Part shown: piece after piece, positions 26,309 through 33,736 of the stretch | Numbering within the stretch: the stretch's first letter is position 1 | Layout of the letters: each line of letters begins with the position of its first letter | Origin: Streptomyces sp. NBC_00670 | Lineage (GTDB): Bacteria > Actinomycetota > Actinomycetes > Streptomycetales > Streptomycetaceae | NCBI RefSeq assembly: GCF_036226765.1 | Contig: NZ_CP109017.1 | Span: 620,001 to 684,000, forward strand | Reading direction: 5' to 3' | DNA: 64,000 nt | Translations under genes and position numbers: made by a program | The notes under the pieces: model-generated | Databases searched by the model: none | What the model was told of the DNA's origin: nothing | The model's input: the letters and a program-made list of their open reading frames with translations, nothing else

Positions 26309-26392
26309 TGTCGACACTCAGCCTGCATGAAGCCGCTGTTCGCGTCAACAGTCCGCGAAGTGTGGACACCTTGCTTCGGTGTCGACTACCGT
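26309..26392. promoter_or_regulatory. Divergent promoter region with operators O4, O5, O6
   Basis: TGTCGACA (O4) is at 26309-26316. One-mismatch sites are TGTGGACA (O5, 26361-26368) and TGTCGACT (O6, 26380-26387). O4 and O5 are 52 bp apart. For the rightward SDR gene, a -35 TGGACA (26363-26368) overlaps O5 and a -10 TACCGT (26387-26392) touches O6, 18 nt apart, ending 7 nt before ATG: probably a leaderless transcript. Leftward, weak hexamers TTCATG and TTATTA flank O4 with the same 9-nt and 1-nt gaps as at O1 and O7. Confidence 0.7.
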
Positions 26393-26399
26393 CCCCGGC

Positions 26400-27161
26400 A
26401 TGAGGACGATGTGGAACTTCACCGGCACCCGCGCGCTCGTCGCCGGTGCCGGAGGCATCGGCGGCGCCGTGACCACGGCCCTGGCCGAGGCCGGCGCCGA
26501 CGTGGTGGTCCTGGACCGCGACACCGGGCAACTGGACAAGCTCGCGCGCGAACGGGTCGACGGCACCTCCGGCGCGGTCACCGGTCTGACGGCCGATGTG
26601 ACCTCGGCGGACGCCTGCCGGGAGGCCGTGGCCGGGGCCGCCGAACGGCTCGGCGGGATCGACGTGTTCGTGCACGCCGTCGGCACCAACGACCGCAGGC
26701 CCGTACTGGAGACACCCGACGAGGTGTGGGAGCGGATCGTCGCGCTCAACCTGAGCAGCGGCTTCTGGCTGGGCCGGGCGGTGGGCGCCCTGATGGTGCC
26801 CGCCGGGCACGGCCGGATCGTCTACCTCTCCTCTGTGTCGGGCCTGCTCGCCCACCGCCACCACGCGCCGTACGCCGCCACCAAGGGTGGCATCAACCAG
26901 CTTCTGCGGGTGATGGCCCGCGAGTGGGCGCCGCACGGCGTCACCGTCAACGCCATCGCCCCCGGCTACACCGAGACCGACCTCACCCGCGGCTACCTGG
27001 CCCGCCCCGGGATGCGCGCCTCCCTGGAGGAGCTCGTCCCGGCCGGGCGCCTCGGCACCCCCGAGGACCTGGTCGGGCCGGCTCTCTTCCTCGCCTCCGC
27101 CGAGTCCGCGTTCGTGACCGGTCAGGTGCTGTACGCGGACGGCGGGCGCACCCTCGTATGA
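26400..27161 (+). CDS. SDR family oxidoreductase
   Basis: A 253-residue classical SDR with cofactor loop VAGAGGIGG, YLSSVSG carrying the catalytic Ser, YAATKGG with Tyr and Lys, and APGYTETDLTRGYL near the substrate loop. It is probably an NAD(P)-dependent alcohol dehydrogenase or ketoreductase. ATG at 26400 is 7 nt after a -10 TACCGT and has no RBS, so translation is probably leaderless; an ATG at 26409 is also possible. The earlier in-frame GTG lies inside operator O6 and is rejected. It is followed 74 nt later by another SDR gene in the same direction. Confidence 0.88.
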   Translation: MRTMWNFTGTRALVAGAGGIGGAVTTALAEAGADVVVLDRDTGQLDKLARERVDGTSGAVTGLTADVTSADACREAVAGAAERLGGIDVFVHAVGTNDRRPVLETPDEVWERIVALNLSSGFWLGRAVGALMVPAGHGRIVYLSSVSGLLAHRHHAPYAATKGGINQLLRVMAREWAPHGVTVNAIAPGYTETDLTRGYLARPGMRASLEELVPAGRLGTPEDLVGPALFLASAESAFVTGQVLYADGGRTLV

Positions 27162-27235
27162 CGGGCCGGGCCGTTCGGGCCGTCCCGTTCGGGCCGTCCA
27201 CACCTTTCAACGCCTTGTCGAAGAACGGAGTTCTC

Positions 27236-28015
27236 ATGACCTTCCACCAGCGATTCGCCGGTAAGACCGTGCTGGTCACCGGTGCCGGTACCGGGTTCGG
27301 TGCCGAGATAGCCGTGCGCGCCGCCCAGGAGGGCGCCGACGTCGCCGTCCACTACCGGTCCTCCCGCGCGGGCGCCGACGCCACGGCCGAGCGCGTCACC
27401 GCGCTGGGCCGCAAGGCGCTCGTCGTCCAGGCCGACATCGCCGAGCACGCACAGATCACGCGCCTCGCCGACGAGATCTGGGGTCACTTCGGCCGGCTGG
27501 ACGTCGCGGTCAACAACGTCGGCGACGTGGCCCGCGAGCAGATGTCCTGGCGGGACATCACCGAGGAGTCCATCGACCACGTCCTCGCCGTCGACGTGAA
27601 GGGCACGCTGCTGTGCACGCACGAGTTCGGTGCGCGGATGCTGGAGCAGGAGGGCGGCGGGGCGATCGTCAACATCGGGTCGACGGTGGTGGCGCGGGGC
27701 AGTGCGCGGGCGCCGCAGTACGCCGCCGCGAAGTACGGGATCATCGGGCTCACCAAGTCCTACGCGCACGCGTTCGCGCCGGCGGTGCGGGTGAATGTGT
27801 TCGCGCCGGGGTTCATCGAGACGCCGGCGACGTTGGGGCGGGCGGACTGGAAGGGTGGGCGGGGGGACCGGTTGCGGGAGATGACGCCGATGGGGCGGAT
27901 TCCTGGGCCGGAGGAGCTGGCGGGGGCGGCGTTGTTCCTCGCGACGGAGGATGCGCAGCACATTACCGGGGGGTTCCTGATCGCGGACGGGGGTTACAAC
28001 ATGATCGGGGCGTAG
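27236..28015 (+). CDS. SDR family oxidoreductase (FabG-like)
   Basis: A 259-residue classical SDR: TGAGTGFG cofactor loop, NNVGDVAREQ, NIGSTVV with catalytic Ser, and YAAAKYG with Tyr and Lys. The C-terminal DGGYNMIGA tail is typical. GGAG lies about 7 nt before ATG at 27236. It is probably cotranscribed with the SDR at 26400 and therefore in the TGTCGACA regulon. In the last third (from about 27650) codon choice drifts to G-ending codons, as seen near the dispersed repeats. Dispersed-repeat copy 3 lies directly downstream. The substrate is unknown; two consecutive SDRs suggest sequential oxidations. Confidence 0.88.
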   Translation: MTFHQRFAGKTVLVTGAGTGFGAEIAVRAAQEGADVAVHYRSSRAGADATAERVTALGRKALVVQADIAEHAQITRLADEIWGHFGRLDVAVNNVGDVAREQMSWRDITEESIDHVLAVDVKGTLLCTHEFGARMLEQEGGGAIVNIGSTVVARGSARAPQYAAAKYGIIGLTKSYAHAFAPAVRVNVFAPGFIETPATLGRADWKGGRGDRLREMTPMGRIPGPEELAGAALFLATEDAQHITGGFLIADGGYNMIGA

Positions 28016-28032
28016 GGGGGTGGGCGGTGGGG

Positions 28033-28175
28033 TTTTCGCCCCCGCCGCCCTTACCCTTCCCGTCCTTAAGGGGCTCCGCCCCTTCTACCCCGTGGGGGGT
28101 GGAAGGGGCGGAGTTTTCGTGTGCGGGTTGTGTGTGGCTGGTCGCGCAGTTCCCCGCGCCCCTTAGGGGGCGCGG
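28033..28175. repeat. Dispersed intergenic repeat, copy 3
   Basis: This copy has the head CGCCCCCGCCGCCC, hairpin AAGGGGC-TCC-GCCCCTT, and tail GCGCAGTTCCCCGCGCCCC ending in an 8-bp stem CGCGCCCC/GGGGCGCG. The terminal stem provides the last three codons and the stop of the VOC gene read on the minus strand, so the repeat overlaps coding sequence. Confidence 0.75.
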
Positions 28176-28573
28176 TCCAGCAGTTCTATGAGGTTGCCGT
28201 AGGGGTCCTTGACGAAGGCCATCCGAGCGCCTGGGCGGGGAGCGGCAGTGGGGGGCATGCTGATGCCGGCGCCCGCCGCCACCAGGCGGGCGTATTCCTC
28301 GTCCACGTTGTCCACGCACAGGCAGATGTGGCCGTAGCCCTGGGTGTTGGCGGCTTCCAGGGCGGTGGCGGGGGTGGGGCCGGGGTGGGAGGTGGGGCGG
28401 TGGAGGAGTTCTATGCGGTAGCCGCTCTCGTGCAGGAGCATCACTCCGCGCAGGTTGGTATCGGGGATGCGGAACACCGGGGCGGCGGTCAGACCGAGTG
28501 CCGTGCGGTACCAGGCGGTCGCGGCCTCCAGGTCCGGGACCGAGATGCCGACGTGGTCGAAGCGTGTCGTCAT
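28163..28573 (-). CDS. VOC (glyoxalase/dioxygenase-fold) family protein
   Basis: A 136-residue single-unit VOC protein: FDHVGISVPDLEAATAWYR at the N-terminus, YGHICLCVDNVDEEY in the middle, and FVKDPYGNLIELLD near the end. His, His and Glu in these segments are the usual divalent-metal ligands. Roles in the family include epimerase, glyoxalase, dioxygenase and drug binding, and no choice can be made here. It is the last gene of the oxidase-ABC operon; ATG overlaps the ATPase stop by 4 nt. Its final codons and stop are formed by dispersed-repeat copy 3, so its natural C-terminus may have been altered. Confidence 0.88.
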   Translation of the reverse strand: MTTRFDHVGISVPDLEAATAWYRTALGLTAAPVFRIPDTNLRGVMLLHESGYRIELLHRPTSHPGPTPATALEAANTQGYGHICLCVDNVDEEYARLVAAGAGISMPPTAAPRPGARMAFVKDPYGNLIELLDRAP

Positions 28574-29373
28574 CGGGGGGACACCGCCGCGTCCGTCCGC
28601 TCGCCGCGGATCAGGGTCAGGACGCGCGTGCGCAGGTCGGTGAAGCGGGGGTCGGCACGGGTGGTGAGCTGGTCGCGGTCGGCGCCCAGGTCGACGGTGA
28701 GGTTGTCGACGACGGTGGTGGGCCAGCCGCCGAGGACGACGACGCGGTCGCCGAGGTAGACGGCCTCGTCGATGTCGTGGGTGACGACGATGACGGTGAT
28801 GCCGAGCTTGGCACGCAGCGACAGCGTGAGGTCCTCCAGGTCGAACCGGGACTGGGCGTCCACGGAGCCGAAGGGTTCGTCCATCAGCAGGACGGGGGCC
28901 TCGTAGGCGAGGCCGCGCGCGATGGCGACCCGCTGCTGCATGCCGCCCGAGAGCTGCCAGGGGTACTTGTCGCCGACGCCGGCCAGTCCGACGGCGGCCA
29001 GGCACTCCTCCGCGCGGGCGGTGCGGGCGGCGCGCTTGACGCCCATGCCCTCCAGCGGGAAGGCCACGTTGTCCCGTACCCGCATCCACGGCAGCAGGGA
29101 GCCGCGGTAGTCCTGGAAGACCACCGCGATGTCGGCGACCGGCTTGCTGACCGGACGGTCGCCGTAGCGGACCGTGCCCGAGGTGGGCCCGGTCAGTCCG
29201 GACAGACAGCGCAGCAGGGTGGTCTTGCCCGCGCCGGAGGGGCCGACGACGCAGACGAACTCGCCGGGGTCGACCCGCAGCGACAGCCCCTCGATCACCC
29301 GGTGCTCGTCCGCGCCGTGGCCGAACGTCTTGCTGACGTCCTCCACGACCAGGCTGGATCCGCGTGTGTTCAC
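28570..29373 (-). CDS. ABC importer ATP-binding protein (NitT/TauT type)
   Basis: A 267-residue nucleotide-binding subunit of an ABC importer. Walker A GPSGAGKTT is at 44-52, the Q-loop is in VVFQDYRGSLLPW, signature LSGGMQQR near 144, Walker B VLLMDEPFGSVD near 164 and the switch His in VTHDIDEA. The LLPW motif after the Q-loop is typical of nitrate/sulfonate/taurine-type importers, which carry small organic anions. GTG at 29373 overlaps the stop of the downstream-acting permease gene, giving coupled synthesis. Partners are two permeases and a lipoprotein immediately upstream. Confidence 0.93.
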   Translation of the reverse strand: MNTRGSSLVVEDVSKTFGHGADEHRVIEGLSLRVDPGEFVCVVGPSGAGKTTLLRCLSGLTGPTSGTVRYGDRPVSKPVADIAVVFQDYRGSLLPWMRVRDNVAFPLEGMGVKRAARTARAEECLAAVGLAGVGDKYPWQLSGGMQQRVAIARGLAYEAPVLLMDEPFGSVDAQSRFDLEDLTLSLRAKLGITVIVVTHDIDEAVYLGDRVVVLGGWPTTVVDNLTVDLGADRDQLTTRADPRFTDLRTRVLTLIRGERTDAAVSPR

Positions 29374-30194
29374 GATGCGACCTCGTTCCGGGACGGCGTG
29401 GGCTTGGTCCGCCGGGTGCGGGGCGGACGCTGGTGGTACCAGCCGAGCAGCGCGTACTCGGCCACGAGAAGGAGCACGCTCAGGCCGTAGCCGAGGATGC
29501 CGATGAGAACGGTGCCGGCCCAGGTCTCGGGGACCGCGAAGCTGGAGCCGGACTGGAGGATGAAGTTGCCGAGGCCGATGGGCGAGCCGTAGATCTCGCT
29601 GACGACCATGAGGACCACCGCGATCGACAGCGCGACGCGGATGCCGGCGAAGATCTGCGGCAGCGCCCCGGGCAGGACGACCTTGGTCAGGCGCAGCCGC
29701 AGCGGGATGCGGTAGCTGCGGGCGCTCTCGTGGACGGCCGGGTTGATGCCGTGCACGCCGCTGATGGTGTTGAGCAGGATCGGCCAGACGGAGCCCAGCG
29801 CGATCAGGAAGATCTTGGGGCCCGAGCCGATGCCGAGGGTGAGGATGATGACGGGCACGAAGGCCACCGTCGGGGTGGCGCGGGCGAAGTCGAGCAGCGG
29901 GGCGGTCGCCTGCCGCAGCAGCTTCGTCTCGCCGATGACGAGTCCGGCGCCGACCCCGACGACGGTGGCGGCGGCGAGGCCGGCCACGATGTTGCGCAGG
30001 GAGAACAGCAGGTCGTCCACCAGCCCGTCGTGCGCGAGTTCGCGCCACAGGGTGGCGAGGACGTCGGTCGCCGGCGGGAAGTAGAAGCTGGTGCTGCCCG
30101 CGGTGGCGACCAGCAGGACGGCGACGCACAGGACGGGCAGCCAGAGCTGCTTGAGCGCGGACGTCCAGAAGGTGCCCGGGGGTTTCAGGGACAT
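29370..30194 (-). CDS. ABC importer permease (NitT/TauT type), second
   Basis: A 274-residue membrane subunit with six or seven hydrophobic segments. The cytoplasmic coupling helix EAA-type loop reads ESARSYRIPLRLRLTKVVLPGALPQIF in sense, with the conserved ALPQIFAGIR part near residues 186-195. ATG at 30194 follows GGGGAG. It forms a heteromeric channel with the permease encoded 16 nt upstream. The importer lies inside the operator-controlled island, so it probably brings in the pathway substrate. The subfamily prefers sulfonates, nitrate, pyrimidines or aromatic acids; which of these applies cannot be read from sequence. Confidence 0.93.
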   Translation of the reverse strand: MSLKPPGTFWTSALKQLWLPVLCVAVLLVATAGSTSFYFPPATDVLATLWRELAHDGLVDDLLFSLRNIVAGLAAATVVGVGAGLVIGETKLLRQATAPLLDFARATPTVAFVPVIILTLGIGSGPKIFLIALGSVWPILLNTISGVHGINPAVHESARSYRIPLRLRLTKVVLPGALPQIFAGIRVALSIAVVLMVVSEIYGSPIGLGNFILQSGSSFAVPETWAGTVLIGILGYGLSVLLLVAEYALLGWYHQRPPRTRRTKPTPSRNEVAS

Positions 30195-30210
30195 GGTGGC
30201 TCTCCCCGCC

Positions 30211-31053
30211 TCATTCGGTGTGCGTGGGCGGCCGCCAGCGCAGCAGCCGCCGTTCGGCGGTCTGGGACAGCAGGTTGATCGCGTAGCCGATCGCACCCGC
30301 GGTGAGGATGTAGGCGTACGCCTGCGCCGACGCCCCACCCTGCTGCGCGCCCACGACCTCGTGGCCGATGCCGGGCAGGGTGGTGAGCACCTCGACGCCG
30401 ATGGCGACGAGCACGGACGTGGTCGCCGCGAGCCGCAGCCCGGTCATGATCGAGGGGGTGGCACTGGGCAGGATCACCCTGCGGAAGCGCAGCAGCTTCG
30501 GGATCCGGTAGCCGTGCACGGTCTCGGCGATCATCGGGGTCACCGACCGGGCGCCGTACTGGGCCTGGAGGAAGACGGGGAAGACGCAGGCGAGGAGGAC
30601 GACGGTGGTCTTCATCGCCGGTGTCGAGCCCTGCACCAGCAGGAACACCGGCAGCAGCGCGATGACGGGGAACGAGCGCAGCACGTCCACGAGCAGCCGG
30701 GAGGACTGTTCGGCGGCGGCGTACGTCCCGGTCACCAGGCCGAGGGGAACCCCGATCACGACGGCCAGGACGCAGCCGGTGACGGCCCCGTTCAGGGTGT
30801 CGCCCACCGCCTGCCAGTAGGTGCCGCTGCCGAGCAGTTCGGGGAACGCCCGGGCCACCGCCGCGGGTCCGGGCAGTGCCGTGGAGCTGACGAAGCCGGC
30901 CGCCGCGCCGGCCGCCCAGAGGACGAGGACGGCCACGACGGCGGAGAGCTGGAGCAGGAGGAGCCCGCGCCGCCCGGGGCCCCCGGGCCGGGCGCGACGG
31001 AGGGGTCGCGCCCGGCCGGGGGCCGGACGCCGGCCCGTTGTGGAGATGGCCAT
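30211..31053 (-). CDS. ABC importer permease (NitT/TauT type), first
   Basis: A 280-residue membrane subunit with a basic N-terminus of about 30 residues, then about six helices. The coupling loop contains ETVHGYRIPKLLRFRRVILP followed by SATPSIMTGLRLA, matching the binding-protein-dependent permease signature. AGAGGT lies 6 nt before ATG at 31053. It follows the lipoprotein gene by 19 nt and precedes the second permease by 16 nt. Two different permeases instead of one homodimeric subunit is less common for TauC/SsuC-type systems but known for NitT/TauT relatives. Confidence 0.93.
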   Translation of the reverse strand: MAISTTGRRPAPGRARPLRRARPGGPGRRGLLLLQLSAVVAVLVLWAAGAAAGFVSSTALPGPAAVARAFPELLGSGTYWQAVGDTLNGAVTGCVLAVVIGVPLGLVTGTYAAAEQSSRLLVDVLRSFPVIALLPVFLLVQGSTPAMKTTVVLLACVFPVFLQAQYGARSVTPMIAETVHGYRIPKLLRFRRVILPSATPSIMTGLRLAATTSVLVAIGVEVLTTLPGIGHEVVGAQQGGASAQAYAYILTAGAIGYAINLLSQTAERRLLRWRPPTHTE

Positions 31054-31072
31054 GGTGTTACCTCTGCTGTCG

Positions 31073-32095
31073 TCAGCCGCCGGTGACGGTCGGGGCCTTG
31101 TCCCAGTAGATGGCGTCGTCCTTCGGCGCGCTGCTGAGCAGGCCGTACTCGTGCATCTTGGTGATGACGGTGCGCATGACGGTGGTGTCGATGGTCTCGT
31201 CGTAGAGGGAGACCTGCGCGCTGTCGATGTAGTCGTCGGAGAGCTGGGTGTACTTCTTGTCGATCGCCCGGACGGCGTCGGGGTGCTTGTTGGCGTAGGT
31301 GATGGCCTTGGCGACGGCACCGGTGAACTTCTCGGCGGTCTCCGTGTTGGCGGAGAGGTACTTCTCGGTGGAGAACAGCACGCCCTGGGTGATACCGGGC
31401 AGGTCGTTCATGCCGTTGCCGATGGTCTGGAGTCCGGCCTTGCGGGCGGCGGCGTAGAAGGCGCCGAAGGAGAAGACGGCGTCGGTCTTGCCACTCTTGG
31501 CGGCGTCGGTGAGAGAGGTGGTGGGCAGGGCCACGAACTTGATCTTGCTGGGGTCGCCGCCGTCCTTCTCGACGAGGTACTCGACGATGAACTGGCTGGT
31601 GCCGCCGAGAGCGGACAGGCCCACGGTCTTGCCCTCCAGGTCGGCGAAGGTCTTGAGGGAACTGCCCTTCTTGACCAGCAGGCCGTCGGTGGGGTCGGTC
31701 TTGTCGGTGGAGTTGACCAGTCCGGTGGCGATGCGGATCGGCATGTTCTTCGCGGCGCCCTTGAGGAAGCCGGAGCTGTCGGTCATGGCGAACTGGGCCT
31801 CGCCGTTGAGGACGGAGGGCGCGTTCTGCGAGGTGTCCTGGGCGCCGGCCCTGATGGTGACGTCGAGGCCGGCGTCCTTGAAGTAGCCCTGCTGCTGGGC
31901 GATGTACAGCGGCTCGAAGAGCGCGCCGTTGGAGCGCAGCACGGTGATCTTCGGGGTGCCGTCGCTGGACGCGCTGGTGGAGGAGGCGCCGGAGCCGCAG
32001 GCGGCGACCGGGGCGGCGACGGCGAGCGTCACGAGGACGACCGGGAGGCGGCTCCACGGGCTTCGGCTTCTCGTGCGCTTCGGCAGGAGGGGCAT
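31073..32095 (-). CDS. ABC importer substrate-binding lipoprotein (NMT1/SsuA-like)
   Basis: A 340-residue extracytoplasmic binding protein anchored by lipid at C33 (lipobox VAAC). The fold follows the NMT1/SsuA type: ITVLRSNGALFEPLYIAQQ near the mature N-terminus, GYFKDAGLDVTI, then GLLVKKGSSLKTFADLEGKTVGL. These receptors bind small anionic or nitrogenous organics. AAAGGAG lies about 7 nt before ATG. The gene is 103 nt after the oxidase gene in the same direction; no operator is seen in that gap, so it probably depends on the O7/O8 promoter. Its ligand would be the best single clue to the pathway's substrate. Confidence 0.93.
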   Translation of the reverse strand: MPLLPKRTRSRSPWSRLPVVLVTLAVAAPVAACGSGASSTSASSDGTPKITVLRSNGALFEPLYIAQQQGYFKDAGLDVTIRAGAQDTSQNAPSVLNGEAQFAMTDSSGFLKGAAKNMPIRIATGLVNSTDKTDPTDGLLVKKGSSLKTFADLEGKTVGLSALGGTSQFIVEYLVEKDGGDPSKIKFVALPTTSLTDAAKSGKTDAVFSFGAFYAAARKAGLQTIGNGMNDLPGITQGVLFSTEKYLSANTETAEKFTGAVAKAITYANKHPDAVRAIDKKYTQLSDDYIDSAQVSLYDETIDTTVMRTVITKMHEYGLLSSAPKDDAIYWDKAPTVTGG

Positions 32096-32198
32096 GAGGG
32101 TGTGCTCCTTTGCAACACTGGTGCGGCTCTGCGGAGAGGGGTGGCGCGTTGTCGGGTGGGGGGAGCTGCCCGGGGTTCGTTACGGGCGGTGGGAGGTC

Positions 32199-33638
32199 TC
32201 AGGGGCGCCGGGAGACGGCGTAGGCCGTGGTGGACTCGGCCGGGGCCATGTAGGTGCGGAAGAGGCCGTCGGGGTCGTGGACGCCGCGGATCTTCTCCAG
32301 GCGTTCGGCGTTCTCGGCGCTGAGGCCGAGGTCGAAGCGGTCGGCGACGTTGTTGTCCGAGAACTGGAGTCCCTTGGACAAGTGCTGCACGGCGGCCAGG
32401 GAGCCGTGCACCCAGTTCTCGTGCGCGAGGTCGGCCTCCGGGTCGTGCCAGCCGGCGTTGGGCGAGAGGTAGGCCCTGGCCTGGGCGGACCAGCAGGCGT
32501 TCGGGCGAGGCGGGTAGTGGCCCCACAGCATCCACAGCACGAAGCTGGTGCCGTCGGGGATGGTGTCCAGGACGGGGGCGGCGGCGGTGAGGAGTTCCTC
32601 GGCGGGCCCCTCGGCCCAGATGCCGTCCACGGCCCAGCGCAGGCCCTCGGGGTTGAGGCGGTCCGCGATGTCGTACAGCTCCTCGATGGTGGTCTCCTGG
32701 CCGACGACCGCGCGCAGCGCCCGGTCGCGGAAGGGTGCCTGTTCCAGGGGTGCGAGCGCCTCGGGTCCGTGTTCGGGGGTGCAGAAGGCGGTGGCGGTCA
32801 GGGAGACGGTGCGGGTGTCCAGGCCGGGGGTGAAGCCGATCTTGGCGGAGAACTCCACGGTGGTGGGCAGCTGGTCGAGGAGGTCGTAGGACCAGGCGAG
32901 GACCTCGTCGCGCAGGTCGAGGGGGTAGCTGTGGACCGTGCGGACGATCGTCGTGGGGCGGTCGTACACGTCCAGGTGGAAGCGGGTCACGATGCCGAAG
33001 AAGCCGGGGCCGCTGCCGCGGGCCGCCCACATCAGATCCGGGTGGGTCTCGTCGGTGGCGTGCACGAGGGTGCCGTCGGCGAGGACGACATCGATCGCCC
33101 GGATGCTCAGGCAGGCCGGGCCGAGGTGGCGGGAGTTCCAGCCGTAGCCGCCGCCGAGGATGAAGCCGCCGATGCCGACGGTCGGGGCGTGCCCGGTGGG
33201 GAAGAACAGCCCGTGCCCGGCGAGCGCCTCCTGGACGGCCGGGCCCTTGGCGGCCGGCTGCACGGTGGCGGTGCGGGCCCCGGCGTCGACGGTGATCTCC
33301 CGCAGCCGGGAGAGGTCGACCAGTACACCGCCGTCCCGTACGCCGTTGCCGACCCAGCTGTGGCCGCCGGAGCGGATGGAGACCGGCAGTCCTTCGGCGC
33401 GGGCCAGGCGCACCGCCCGGACGACGTCCTGCTCGTCCTCGGCGAGGACGATGACGTCGGGGAAACGGTCCGGCTTGCGCGCGTTCCACACCGCGTCGAG
33501 GCGGGCTTCCTCATAGCTCGCATCGCCACGACGGATGACGGTTCCGCGCATGTCCGGGGCAGGATGGATGTCGGACGCCTTCACCGACGGGCGCGACGGG
33601 AGCGACGGGGGCGGGGACATCGGGAACGAGGGGGACAA
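32199..33638 (-). CDS. FAD-dependent BBE-like oxidase, Cys-less paralogue
   Basis: A 479-residue berberine-bridge-enzyme-like (PCMH-type FAD) oxidase with a C-terminal BBE segment DPDGLFRTYM. His93 in SGGHSWVGNG is the expected covalent FAD ligand. The position of the second covalent ligand (Cys in bicovalent members) is Ala151, read in FFPTGHAPTVGIGG. The start is TTG at 33638, chosen because AAGGAG is exactly placed 6 nt upstream and the promoter (O7) lies just above; an ATG at 33620 is the alternative. There is no signal peptide. Family members oxidise alcohols, sugars to lactones, or alkaloids. It heads the importer operon. Confidence 0.9.
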   Translation of the reverse strand: MSPSFPMSPPPSLPSRPSVKASDIHPAPDMRGTVIRRGDASYEEARLDAVWNARKPDRFPDVIVLAEDEQDVVRAVRLARAEGLPVSIRSGGHSWVGNGVRDGGVLVDLSRLREITVDAGARTATVQPAAKGPAVQEALAGHGLFFPTGHAPTVGIGGFILGGGYGWNSRHLGPACLSIRAIDVVLADGTLVHATDETHPDLMWAARGSGPGFFGIVTRFHLDVYDRPTTIVRTVHSYPLDLRDEVLAWSYDLLDQLPTTVEFSAKIGFTPGLDTRTVSLTATAFCTPEHGPEALAPLEQAPFRDRALRAVVGQETTIEELYDIADRLNPEGLRWAVDGIWAEGPAEELLTAAAPVLDTIPDGTSFVLWMLWGHYPPRPNACWSAQARAYLSPNAGWHDPEADLAHENWVHGSLAAVQHLSKGLQFSDNNVADRFDLGLSAENAERLEKIRGVHDPDGLFRTYMAPAESTTAYAVSRRP

Positions 33639-33669
33639 GGTGACTCCTTGAGTGGTGCAGATGCTCTCG

Positions 33670-33736
33670 ACGTTACTGTCGACACAAAATGGGGGTCAAG
33701 GGTCCGCGACGGCCTAGTTTCGCTTATCTGTCGACA
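33670..33736 (-). promoter_or_regulatory. Promoter with operators O7 and O8
   Basis: On the minus strand, -35 TTGACC (33699-33694) and -10 TAACGT (33675-33670) are 18 nt apart. TGTCGACA (O7, 33684-33677) lies between them, 9 nt after the -35 and 1 nt before the -10, exactly as at O1. O8 (33729-33736) is 52 bp upstream, directly abutting the stop codon of the neighbouring oxidase gene. The start of transcription would be near 33663, about 25 nt before the TTG start. Confidence 0.8.
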
